Assembly (NCBI GenBank): GCA_026545765.1
Contig: CM048842.1
Coordinates: 31,731,167-31,795,166, forward strand
DNA length: 64,000 nucleotides
Direction: 5' to 3'
From: Plantago major
Lineage: Eukaryota; Streptophyta; Magnoliopsida; Lamiales; Plantaginaceae
This document shows, piece after piece, positions 20,314 to 31,200 of this stretch. The stretch's first letter is position 1; each line of letters opens with the position of its first letter. The notes under the pieces were generated by a model. The model searched no databases. It was not told the DNA's origin and worked only from the letters and a program-made list of their open reading frames with translations. Made by a program: the position numbers and the translations under genes.

Positions 20314-23200
20314 TCAATCTGCAACTTTCCTATCACCAAACCTTTTGATATCATCGAGTAGTCATAGAGAAGAGTTCGATAATCATCTCTCGGTTCTCGC
20401 AAATCCACGACTTCCTTGTAGGTATTGGTAGGATTCTTCGACAAAGTGTTCAACCCACGATACTTTCCCCACTTCCGTGCATGCTCGATTCTAATATCGA
20501 TAGCTTGAAGTATTCATATATGATCTTCGACATGTGATGTCACCCTTGTATTGATCTTCAACGTAGAAAGACTCATAGGTTCCACAACAAGTCTTGCTCT
20601 TGTGCCTGCTCCAAAGGATGTTGGGAATTCTGCACATGATCCGCTTTCCATAAAGACAATCATCGAGAGGTCCTTTTCATGGCTTCTATTCTCTTGATTA
20701 CCTCAAAATCCAACCAGCTTTGATGTGGTTGGTATTAATCAAGACCGGCTTGTCTTTTCTCCATGCCATGAGTCGTTTATGGATTGATCCGAAATTTTTC
20801 ATTTACCAAGAAGTGCTTAAGTTCCGTAATCCAAGAGCTATTCTTCCGATTAATGCATCCAGAGACAGAGGAGTCATTGTTGGTCTTCACATACTCAATC
20901 TTGGCTTCTTCGAGTGGTAGTTGAAATTTTCTTTGTTCAGCCTCACTGCTCCTCCTTTTCTTGAATTCTCCTCGGGGATTGCTTCAAGAACCACCGGATC
21001 GACTTGGTATTTCTAGAGGATGTTTTAGCTACCAAAGGCTTTGCAGCTATGGGCTCAGATAGGCTATCAACCTTTCTTCTTTTTTTGTGAAGAGGAGCTT
21101 CATCATCATCTTCCAGATTTCTCTGGTTAGGTGATTTGCAGCCTTCTTCATTGCCATGGGATTTGATTTCTTCTTCGTAAGACTCTTCAATCCCTATAAC
21201 TTGTCTTCTCCTTGGAGACTTGGTACTCCTTGGAGGTCTTTGTGCCATGGCCCTTGTTACCATTGTTGTACCTTCAGTTGGTTGCTGGGAAATAGCTACT
21301 ATTTGCAATGTAGCTTGACTTGATGACGGCTTATTTATTCTGAGTGGTAGCTGGGAAGTTCTCTTGTTTCCTCTTCCTTTCTGAGCAGCACCAACTCTAG
21401 ATTTCTTCTTACCTTCCCCCTGACCTTGAGGTCTAAACCCTTCCCTTAGTCATTGTCGACCGAGTACCACAAAAGATTCGAGAGAGACTCAAAATTCCCT
21501 TGCAAGTAAGTGTAGCAGAACTAACCATCAAGTTCAAATTGAGCTCCTGATTTTGTTTGATAAGTCAATTTTCCTTATCAGTGAGCTCTGCCAATGGGCC
21601 TTGTATGGCTTCTGCTTTTCCAACAGCATAGCATGCCTCTTCAAAGGCTTTTGCAGCCAAATTTTGGACATCATCCCTCACCATGCCTAGGTCTTTCTGA
21701 GCAATGACCAAACTGGTTGTTCTCTGAGTGATGAGCTCAGTGAATGTCTTCATTTCTTCAGGGACTGATGTAATAGTGGATTTGTCTTGAGAAGATAACA
21801 CCTTTTCAATTTGGCCAAGATTGAAATCGCCAAGTGTTCATTGGAGTTGACATTTGGCAGCTTGTTGAAAATTTCAGGAGCAATCAGCTTCCTTTTCAAA
21901 TGAGAAACCACCAAGTGCTCATTTCGGTGTTCTTCCAGTTTCTTCTCTTCTTCATCATCTGATTCATCAGCCAAGTGATCTTCATCCTCTTGGACATTTT
22001 CATCAATGTTTTCTAGTCCAAAGAACCATCTTAGAGATGTGTTTCTTTCCTTCGAGAGGAGGATGGTACATCTTTCGTGATGCATTTTAGCATCATGTTT
22101 GTCTTCGATACTTGCTCAAGATTCAGCTCTTTAGCAATGGAATTTACAACCACCGAGTTTTAATCTCGAGTAAGCTTGTATTTCCTTGATGGTTTGATCT
22201 TCAAGTTTATTTAGCTTGACTCTGGATTCAACTATCTTTTCTTCTAGTTGAAGATTTAGCTGTTGTTCTTCTTCCAACAATTGTTTGAGTTGAGCAACTC
22301 TAGCTTGTGCATCCAACATTTTTTGAGTTATTTCCTCAGAGTGCTCAACTACTTGTTCAGTAGTGTCCTTTGTCAGAAGATGGATGGGTAGATTTCGAGG
22401 AGATGGAGGAGGGATTGTTAGAAGTCCTCTCAAGGTGCTTTTCAAAGAATCGAGGCATTAGTTCCTTGTGCAATCCTCTTGTCCTCCGTGCAGGGCATCA
22501 GCATCATCCTTTTTGTCATTATCATCCTTGTGATGGTCAGAAGGAGATTCTTCATAATCATTCTCATCAGTCTCCTTCTCTGCTTCATCTTCAGAGACCA
22601 GATTGATCACTTCTAGAATAGTGACCATTTGCCCATTAACTTCCTCTTGTTCAGAGGGTATGTACTGTAGGGTCTGGGGAAAGATAGGCTTGAATGCCAT
22701 CTGCATTCTGGTCTGACCATCTTCTTGGTTAAAAGCTTGAATCATCTTTCTGGCCACTTCCTTGACAAAGTCCTTATGCATCAATGTTCCAAAGGAATAT
22801 TGTTTAGTGGGGAACATGGCATGGACATAGTTTTCCAAGTCAAGGGCTCGTGCTCTCCAGTCACCTTTATGATCTCAGATAGATAGGAGCATCAAAGCTT
22901 CTGCGATCTCTTGAAGCATTTTAGGTGCTTTGGCAAAGTGTGTTCCTTAAAGAAAGGAAGCAGGTCCTTTTTCCCATCAACAGGGACATTAGTGGCACTT
23001 GATTGAGCCTGAAAGAAAGTGTTCTGAATTAATTTCAAGACTATAGGAGATATCTGGGCTTTAGAGTAGAGAGGTATCTGAGTTACCTGTGTGACAGGCT
23101 CAGATGACTTGACTACTGAGGTTCTAGGTGCCTCAGATATCTGGATATGAGGAGGAGACTGGGAAGTCTGATCCTCAGTGATCTTTCTTTCTGCTTGAAC

Positions 23201-23282
23201 CTGAGATTAGAAACATAACACTTAGAAAATTTTATCAAGAAAAATTCTATTTACAAAATCAGATATCTGAGAGGTCAATTAC
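23201..23282 (-). other. Mini-intron a in the accessory gene (element 2)
   Basis: Minus-strand donor GTGGAG|GTAATT at 23282 and acceptor AATCTCAG|GTT at 23201, 82 bp. The upstream exon ends in SEPPIVE, the downstream exon begins VQAERK, both phase 0. Same site as 5303-5391 in element 1. Confidence 0.78.
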
Positions 23283-23621
23283 CTCCACTATTGGAGGCTC
23301 AGATACTTGTTGCTCAGAGACTTGTGCAGCCTCTGGAAATTTTTCTTGTGATGAAGGCTTTGATGCCTCATCAATTTCCATTTGTTGTGGGGATTGAGCG
23401 GCGATTCCTCAAAGAACTTCTACTTCTTTTGAACCTCAAGTAGAAAGTGTTAGTTTGAGAAAAATGATCGTAGATTTGTCTTTGAAGATTATAGGTATCC
23501 AATGAAATACATTCTCCGCAGGAGGTTCAGACATTTGTTCCTCGTAGACCTTAGAAGTCTCTAGATTCTTTTCTTAAGAGATAGACTTTTCAGTTTCTTC
23601 ATTTTTCTTCTCAGTTGGAGC

Positions 23622-23706
23622 CTATTAGAAACAAACACTTAATAGTATGAGTTAAGTGTATAAAGCACATATCTGAGATGTTATATCTTAAGGAACTATC
23701 TTCTAC
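23622..23706 (-). other. Mini-intron b in the accessory gene (element 2)
   Basis: Minus-strand donor TCACAG|GTAGAA at 23706 and acceptor TTCTAATAG|GCT at 23622, 85 bp, AT-rich. The upstream exon ends in phase 0 with EPVSQ and the downstream exon begins APTEKKNEET. Confidence 0.78.
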
Positions 23707-23814
23707 CTGTGAGACTGGCTCCTGTTCCTTAAGTGGTGAGGCTATGGAAGCCTCCTTCTCAGATTCTGAGGCAAGCTTTGCAGCTTCCTCTTGATGTTGT
23801 GTTTCTAATTCATC

Positions 23815-23895
23815 CTGTAACAAAGAAATTTTATTAAATAACAAGATTAACAAACGCAAAAATATCACAAGTGAAGAGTTAAATCATTCAGCTAC
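23815..23895 (-). other. Mini-intron c in the accessory gene (element 2)
   Basis: Minus-strand donor GTTCAG|GTAGCT at 23895 and acceptor TTTGTTACAG|GAT at 23815, 81 bp. The exon between this and the next intron (23707-23814) is exactly 108 bp and fully open (36 residues, begins DELETQHQEE), phase 0 at both ends. Confidence 0.8.
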
Positions 23896-25913
23896 CTGAA
23901 CAGTGTCAAGCTGATTGGTCTCTGGAACTTGTGACCCTTCTATGCGTTGGTCTTGTTGTTCCATTTTAGCTTCTTTGTTTGAAGTTTCAGGTACTTCAGA
24001 CCTTTCCTGAGTGTGCAACTCAGTTGCCTCCCCTAGTTGATCATTCTAAGCAGATGCCTTAGTTTGATCCCTCTCATTGAGTTGGGGAACCTGCTCTATT
24101 GCAGGATTTTCTTCAAAGAAGGAAAGTCACGTATCTCATGTCAGAACTCAAGTATCATTTCAGCAGATCCACTCGGTTGTTGTGGTTGGTGTGATGGTTC
24201 GATCCGATGAAGAAGGTGATGCTATATGAGGCCTATCCAGATCTGCTTGAGATGATTTTTAAGTGTTGTGGCAATGGCATTATCCTCCAACACTAAGTTA
24301 TCACTCATCAAAGCATCTTCAATAAGCTTAAGTGTTTCTTGCTCTGATGGTGTGTTTTGTCCAGTGACTTTGGACACAGGTGCTTCTTCAGCAACCTTTG
24401 AAACAGGTGTTTGTTCAGCAACCTGTGGTGTAGGTTCTTCTTCAGATACCTTTACACTTGTTACTTTTTAAGCAACCTGAGCCCTCTTTGATTTCTGTAG
24501 GACTTGAGAGATAACTAACTCATCATCATCATCGTCAGAGCTCTCATCATCATCCTCGCGTTTCGCAGATGGGCTTGCACCGCCACTACTCTCATTTTTA
24601 CCAATGAGTTCATCAACAAGGCTCTCCTTGGCAACATTGATGAGTTCATCAAGCCAGTATCTTTTGCAAGATTGATGAGTTCATCGCCAGCAGTGCAGAT
24701 ATCCGAGAGTCGACATCCACAATGGTATGCCTTCGATTTGCCCAGAGACTTCTTTCGTGAAGTTCCGGCTTTTTCGCAACGGAACCCTCGATACCTCATC
24801 AAGATTTCGCTTCGAACCTTTCGAGATGCAATAACCTTTTTCATCATGTTTGTATACTTATATTTGTAGAGTAGGTTACTATTGGCAATGTCCGCCGCCT
24901 CCGAGCTCAATGCCAAGGCACTCCAAGAAGTAGCATATCTTCACCCATAGCTTATCGTGGCTTTTGCCTCAAAGGACCTTAACGATTTTAGGCTCAAAGC
25001 CTTGAATCTTCTTCACAAATTTCATAAAGGCGATTTTCCCGCTTGAAAGGGTTTTCCAAATTTTGTCTTGTTGTTTCAACAAGAACATCATCATCCAAAT
25101 CTTCGCTTATTTGGTCGGCACCTCCTTGTAGACCATCAAAGCATCTCAGAAGAATGCATGCTAACACATCCCAAAGGAACCAAGATGTCCGGTTTCATGT
25201 CGCAAGTTTGAAGTCAAGCATGATCTGGTTTTTCAAGATCACATGTTGCTTCACACCTTCAAGGAGATCATCATCCTTGGTGTTTATTTCAAAATCGCTT
25301 TCCAGATTTTGAAGTCCAAACAACTCAGTAAATTTGTCAAGTTCAAAAGGATGTCCTTTCCTTGAACTTTCGACTTTATAGACACTATTTCAAAGGCTTT
25401 CAGACACACAATAAATAATCTCGAATTGTTGTAGAATTCCAACACATCTAGTGAAGAAACTCCACTGGGAATAGCATACAGGAAACCCTTAATTTGTGCC
25501 TTTTCAAGCATATGAAGGATTAGCTTTCTATCGGCTTGATTTTCAATAGTAGCATTAAGATATTCCTCAATCATGGCACCACCCCAAATCATCCTGTGAT
25601 TTGAAGTCCAATGATTAGGATTGAAGTCTCCTACCAAACGATTGTTTATGATAACCAACTCTGGTGCTTGCTTTTCAGCAGTACCAGAGGTAGTAGATTG
25701 GGATTTCTGGGTAGAAGCACATTTTGGAGCCATCTCTTTATATAGTGAGAGTTTTCGAAAGTCTAAAAGAGATTAAGGTGGGAGATTAGTGATTCTTTGC
25801 AGAAGACTAATCGAAGAACATAGTTTTGCAGAAAAGTTTGAAGGAATGTTTTTGCTATACTTGTGCAAGTATGAATGTTGGATTAGGCGAAAGTAATTTA
25901 TTTTGCCAAAATC

Positions 25914-25925
25914 CTATATATATAG
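25914..25925 (-). promoter_or_regulatory. Candidate internal TATA box for the accessory gene, element 2
   Basis: Minus-strand CTATATATATAG, identical to element 1 and at nearly the same distance (192 against 190 bp) from the accessory start codon. Confidence 0.45.
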
Positions 25926-26409
25926 CAACGTAAATCTCAACAGACATATACATACAAATTGATTTTGTATGTAAGTATCTGTGTACTTGCAGATAGGCAT
26001 GGATAAAGTTTGTTTGACATTAAATGCTTAGTGGGCCACGTCTGAGTTTTTACAGTCCACTAATTTACAGAGAAATAATCTCGTCCGTTAAGATCAAACG
26101 CCCATTTCATCAAGGGTCACTATTGCTTCTTCAGCAATGATCACAATCAGCAATTGTAATTGTGCCCAATTAATGATTTTGGCGATTAGCTATCTGAATC
26201 ACGTTTCTTCTATGTGAATAAGAACATCTTTTGTATCTCGAGTCTATACACACTCAAGATTCATTCAAGTTTTACACAAAGATAGAAATAATACAAATTT
26301 CATGAGAGTAGTCGATCGCAGTATACATTATTCTCTTTGTGTTCTCTCACCGAGTGATCTAGATATCCGAGTATTCCTCGTAAATCTTCAAAACGCTATT
26401 TTACCCTTT

Positions 26410-26580
26410 TGCTCGTGGTTTCGGATACCCCGCCTGATACTCTTTTCCGGATACCGCCTGCATTTCTTTTTCTTTATATCCGATACCTGCTCCAGATACC
26501 TTGTTTCGGATACTTGCTCCGTTTCTTTTCCTCTATATCCGGATACCTGCCCAGATATCTCTTTCCTCCTTTGATATCTT
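26410..26580. repeat. Imperfect minisatellite after pol, element 2
   Basis: Repeats of CCGGATACCTGC-type units (CGGATACC, CGATACCTGCTCC, CGGATACTTGCTCC, CGGATACCTGCCC) followed by AGATATCT-like words, spaced about 30-45 bp; counterpart of 8531-8655. Confidence 0.6.
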
Positions 26581-26590
26581 CTTCAGATAT

Positions 26591-27179
26591 CTCAACCTTT
26601 TCATTTTCTTTGGTAGCTCCATTAGTCCAAAACTATGTTTTAAAGCTAAGAATCTACTTTCTTGTAGTGGCTTAGTGAAGATATCGCAAGTTGGTCTTCA
26701 AGCTAATCTTGTGTATCTCTATATCGCTTTTTTCAACATGGTCTCTAATGAAGTGGTGTCTAACATCAATGTGCTTTGTTCTTGCATGAAACTTAGGATT
26801 CTCGAGTTATGGCAATAGCACTTGTGTTGTCGCAAAAATCGGAGTTTTCTTCATCGAGTCCATAGTCTCGAGTTGTTGTTGTATCCACAATATTTGTGAA
26901 GCACAACACCCAACAACAATATATTCAACCTCCGTGGTAGATGTGGCAATCGAGTTTTGTTTCATCAACCATGATATAATTCGCACCAAGAAATTGATAA
27001 GTTCCCGAGGTTCTTTTCATCAAGCAATGATCCAACATAGTTAGCATCGTAATAGCCAACTAAACTCAATCCACTCTTTTGGATACCACAATCCAACTTC
27101 TACAAGCATCTTTACATACCTTAATATTTTCATAGCAATGTTGTAGTGTGATTGCATTGGATTTGTCAAATCGCACACA
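26591..27179 (-). pseudogene. RNase H domain of element 2 pol (frame broken)
   Basis: The open piece 26807-26989 reads ISWLMKQNSIATSTTEVEYI, the copia RNase H signature with the EVEYI catalytic Glu region intact. The region colinear with the LADIF-TKPL end of pol lies near 26640-26690. The DRKSTSG block is frame-broken near 27000-27060. Confidence 0.8.
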
Positions 27180-28240
27180 CCACTACATATTGAATATCGT
27201 GTCTACTTGCAAGGAGGCAAGAGAGACCCAATCAATTTCCTATATTTGTGTTCTTCAACACTCTTGTCGATTCAAGATAGGTCATTTTGGTTCCAATGCT
27301 CATAGGTATGTCAGCATTCTTTTCGTATGCTTTAGATTAAATTTGTTGAGCATGTCTTTTGCATACTTTGTTTGACTAATGAATATTCCATCATTGAGTT
27401 GCTTGACTTGCAATCCAAGGAAATAATTCAATTCTCCCATCATGCTCATTTCAAATTTACTTTTCATGAGCTCAGCAAAGTCTTCACAAAGTTGCTTGTC
27501 TTTAGATCCAAATATAATGTCATCAACATATACTTGAACTAAAAGTAGTTTCCCATCATGGTTCAATGTAAAGAGTGTTTTATCAACATCTCCTTTCTTG
27601 AAACCACTTTCTAGTAGGTATCTGGCCAATGTATCATACCATGCTCTTGGAGCTTGTTTCAGCCCATACAGAGCTTTCTGAAGCTTATAGACCATCCTAC
27701 TTTCTGAGGAAACCTCAAAGCCTGGTGGTTGCTCAACATAGACTTCCTCAGCAAGTTCACCATTTAGGAATGCACTCTTGACATCCATTTGATAAACTGT
27801 AAAGTCATTATGAGTCGCAAGGCTAGAAAGAGTCTTATTGCATCCAATCTTGCAACTGCATAAGATTTAATAAAATCTAGTCCTTCACCGGTGAATCCTC
27901 GCAACTAGCCATGCTTTGTTTCGTTATTTCACGACTCATTCATTTTCTTTAAAACCCACTTGGTTCCAATTACGTATATTCCACAACAAATGGAACCAGC
28001 TGACTTTGTTTCTCTCAAATTGATCTAACTCTTCTTGCATTGTAGAGATCCAATCTTGATCCTGCAATGCTTCTTCTATAGTTTTAGGTTCAATATTTGA
28101 GATGAAACATCCATAGAGCTTAATCAGATTTCTAGCAATTGTTCTCCTAGTTCTAAAGCCTTCGTCTAAAGGACCCATCACATCCTCGTAGGATGATTTC
28201 TTATCCATTTCATAATGGGTTTTGAACTAGTAGGATTAAT
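27180..28240 (-). pseudogene. Reverse transcriptase of element 2; core open at 27300-27788
   Basis: The best-preserved coding piece of the family: 162 open residues starting MDVKSAFLNGELAEEVYVEQ (first catalytic Asp), then YKLQKALYGLKQAPRAWYD, DKTLFTLNHDG, the catalytic YVDDIIFG (YVDD codons at 27519-27530), MMGELNYFLGLQVKQL and FISQTKYAKDML. These match the copia RT core, especially Sirevirus RTs. The N-terminal part is at 27936-28208 in another frame (WISTMQEELDQFERNKV). Useful as the classification anchor of this family. Confidence 0.93.
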
Positions 28241-28832
28241 ATCATTTTGATCTCAATGTGAATCAATATGATTTTGATCGGATACTTGTGCAATATCTCG
28301 AGATCGACATGGGAAATGCCATGGATATCTGATTTTCAGCAATCTCATTCTCAAACCTCTTCATGATGAATGTTCTCAGAATCGCTCCATTTATGGAATT
28401 CTCATAGGAAATTATTCATCATTCTTAGAGTCATCTCGTTGTTACTAAGCAATGGTCGCTTATCATCGCCGACTCATCCTCTAAGTGAATGATAGAATTG
28501 TTTTCTTTTGAGGATTCTTCTTCAGAATCTTTAATCATCAGCTCTTTGAACCTATCTGAGAGTCCTTCATTCAAGGGTATTTTCTTGTTTCATTCGTAGA
28601 AAACTACATGAATGTATTCTTCAATCTTTTATGCTCTTTTGTTGTAGATTCTATAGCTTGCTATTCGTGAGAATAACCAAGAAATACTCCTTCATCTGCT
28701 TTTGGTTGAAATATTCTCAAGTATTATTTTCCATTGTTAAGAACAAAACATCTGCAACCAAACACCCTTAGATGTTTGATACTAGGGGGTCTACCATTCA
28801 AAAGCTCGTAAGGATTTTTGTCATGGTGTTTG

Positions 28833-28837
28833 TTAAT
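28833..28837. repeat. Target site duplication, left copy (TTAAT)
   Basis: TTAAT directly precedes the solo LTR. The same 5 bp directly follows it at 30197-30201. The empty site in element 1 at this position reads GTTTGTTTATCAAACATC, as expected without insertion. Confidence 0.92.
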
Positions 28838-30196
28838 TGTTAGGAATATCATAGTATTTTGATCACTCATCACATGTTCTTATCTTAGCCGTAAAGGTGA
28901 TTAAGTACTCTTGGTTCACTTGAACATTGTAAAAGAAGAAATCACCGAGTATGATTAGTCTAGTAAATCTTGTATTAGGATTATAGGTCTCGAGTGTAAT
29001 TTTTATTTCAAGAAGACCATGAAGATCAATCTAGCAATGGAGCTTTTCTCAAGATTAGAAGACTAAAGATTGCACAAGGTTTATGAAGACACAAAGCTTT
29101 AGTCTAACTCGTAAAGACTATGTCTTTAATCCTTTCTTAAGTATATTAACTTACTTTCGAAATATGATTCTGGACATATGACATCATGACTATGGAGCAT
29201 GCAAGCCATCAGAAAGGCTCATGTATCCGTTGAGACTAAAGCACAATGAACAGTACTATGCATTAAATACATCGGCAGAAATGCTGCAAAAAGCAAGTCC
29301 TCTCTCTGAGTACATAGTTCAAGATATAAACGGATATAATTTGATAGAGAGCAACTAATACAATTCAAACGCCTCTCAAATTTATCTATATATATCACAC
29401 TTAGATGCTTCAAGTACATACCTTAGAACGCCTATCTTGCAAACTTACCATCAAGCAAAGTATTCTCTCAAGCACTCTACTATCCTTTCTCAAAGCTTTC
29501 GTTGCTTGAAGAATAACTAGTAGTTCTAAGTTGTAACCTTAACAAGAGATTGTTATTCGTGAAAGAGTTGAACTATCGACACCCTTTCAAGCTCATTCTC
29601 CGTAACGGACATCAATTACTGGGTCAAGAAAGAGCATCGCCATTCACCTAACAAGGTATTAAGTAGTCTCTGCTTGGCCTTCGTGAACATAACTCAAAAG
29701 TTATACAAGAAGCCTTTCTAACAAAACCTTATAAGCAACACCATCAAGGCGTGAGTAGAGGAAGTACTTGATTTGGGAAATCGTGAATAACCCAAGGTTA
29801 TATGAGTAGAGGAAGTACATAGCTCTAGGAGTCAGAATAACTCAGGGGAACATTTGGTTGGGACCCATTTGTTTAGGAATCTTAGAATAGGATTATTGTA
29901 AGGTGAACTCAATTATCTGTTCTAGTGAATTCTAGGTCTCAAAGACCAAGTGGATTAGTCGAGGATTACGCCACCTCCAGATACCACTATACTTGCTGTG
30001 GTTATTTACCTTTCTCAGATTTACATTTCAAAGAAAGCACACACACATACTTATTGTTTCAAGACTTACATATCTTAAAGTCTTCCGCCTGATTTTAAGT
30101 ATCGAACCCCTGTGTTTCGAGAAATCGTGTTTATCGACAAGTTTTAAAGACTATTCACCCCCTCTAGTCTTTTACTTTGCCGTTATTTGACCAACA
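28838..30196 (+). repeat. Solo LTR of the same copia family, opposite orientation
   Basis: Starts TGTTAGGAATATC and ends TTTGACCAACA, 1359 bp, the plus-strand equivalent of the family LTR (shared landmarks: GTACTCTTGGTTCACTTGAA near the start; CCCTCTAGTCTTTTACTTTG near the end). Flanked by TTAAT on both sides. It represents an insertion of a whole element into element 2's integrase, reduced to one LTR by LTR-LTR recombination. Its TATA box is CTATATATATC at 29386-29396 on the plus strand. It is shorter and diverged relative to element 1's LTR (1.6 kb). Confidence 0.93.
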
Positions 30197-30201
30197 TTAA
30201 T
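30197..30201. repeat. Target site duplication, right copy (TTAAT)
   Basis: Exact 5-bp repeat of 28833-28837, the usual duplication size for copia integrase. Confidence 0.92.
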
Positions 30202-30760
30202 CAAACATCTATTTTGAGTGCGTATGTCGTTAATGCCTTCAACCCAATAGATTTTACTTATTTCAAAGTCAACAAGCATTGTTCTTGCCGCCTTTTGTGG
30301 TCCTATTCTTTCTTTCAAAGAACACCATTTTGTTGTGGTGTCCTTACTAAGATAGTTGATGTTGTATACCTTGCAGTACAAAACTCTTTTTATGTAATCG
30401 TTCACAAACTCGCATATGGTCTGCTCGATTATAGATACATTGTCATTTTTCATGACTACAAGCTTATTCAAAGAAGTCAGTATCTCAACCCTTGCATCGA
30501 TTTTTGTTTGAGAAATACAACCCAAGTGAATCTTGAGTAATCATCAACAACAACTGCATCATACTTCTTTCCTCGCATAGCTAGTTACAGAGGATTCAAA
30601 AGATCCATATGTAACATTTGCAGGCCTTTCACCTGAGTGTCTAGTTTTAGACTTGAAAGATGTTTTCGATTGTTTTCCGAGCATATACCATCCTTTCTAT
30701 ATGCCATTTTGGGTAAACCAACCACCAATTCTTTCTTAGCTTGTTCGTAGTTTTCAAATT

Positions 30761-31200
30761 CAAGTGACTCATTCTTTTATGCCATAGTCAATTTTCTTCA
30801 AAGGGCTGATTGACTCACCATGAGACATTCTTCAGTTTTGGCGGATGCCCAATTAGCAACATAACGATTTCCTTTTCGCCTAGCAACCAAGATTGTCTTC
30901 TTTGACTCATTGTCAATCACTTTGCATAGTTTTGACTTGATCTTGATGGTACCCTTTGACTACTAATCGACTCATGCTTAAGAGATTATATTTCAACCTT
31001 TACATGTAGTACTTTAGAGATTGTAAGGGCTCCAAACTTCAGATTGCCAAATCCTATGGTTAGATTTTCATCTCCTCCAAAATCTAATAATTGGTCCATC
31101 ATCGCAATCAGAAGTTAATTAGATTTGCTTTGTCTCTCATGTGCTTCCCACATCCGCCATCAAAATGCCACTTTGGATTAGTCTTTAGTGTTCTCGCACA
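30761..31200 (-). pseudogene. Aspartic protease region of element 2 (frame broken)
   Basis: Minus-strand codons at 31150-31161 read DGGC within KWHFDGGCGKHM, aligned with element 1's WLFDSGS. The Cys and HM of the copia consensus (DSGCS-HM) are retained here, while the active-site Ser is Gly. The family block after the core lies near 30960-31000. Confidence 0.6.

Larger units (their letters stand above)
20314..25733 (-). pseudogene. Large accessory gene downstream of pol, element 2 copy (better preserved)
   Basis: Begins at ATG 25733 and ends at TGA 20314, 5.4 kb. N-terminal 149 residues are open (25284-25733) with IINNRLVGDFNPNHWTSN and DVLEFYNNSRLF. Then comes a broken basic/acidic stretch (24500-24916), a mini-intron cluster (23201-23895) with short Glu/Pro/Ser exons, a 126-residue block (22458-22838; ENYVHAMFPT near its start and an acidic DDNDKKDD end), a strong heptad-like coiled coil (22131-22445; VAQLKQLLEEEQQLNLQLEE), a helical block (21565-21801), and a 121-residue basic block (20943-21308) with HKKRRKVD, similar to a classical nuclear localisation signal. 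The C-terminus matches 2373-2962 of element 1. The position is that of Sirevirus envelope-like or additional ORFs, but nuclear-type signals and the absence of visible membrane segments argue against an envelope. Function unknown. Confidence 0.72.
25734..26590 (-). other. Interval between pol and accessory gene, element 2
   Basis: Colinear with 7864-8639. No coding potential. Holds the conserved TATA-like 12-mer at 25914-25925 and a minisatellite at 26410-26580. Confidence 0.6.
28600..30760 (-). pseudogene. Integrase of element 2, split by a solo LTR
   Basis: The catalytic-core side lies at 30202-30760 (open piece 30172-30525 with ARVEILTSLNKLVVMKNDN, homologous to element 1's core), and the C-terminal side at 28600-28832, colinear with the KTPYE / VFGCRCF block. 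The 1359-bp solo LTR at 28838-30196 separates them. The damaged core has lost the second Asp context (element 1: RTDHGTEF), which reads in a shifted frame here. Confidence 0.8.

Noticed and set aside
20314..25733. Retroviral-type envelope protein
   Set aside because: The position fits the envelope-like ORF of Sireviruses, but I see no signal peptide, surface/transmembrane layout or membrane span; nuclear-type basic signals and introns argue otherwise.
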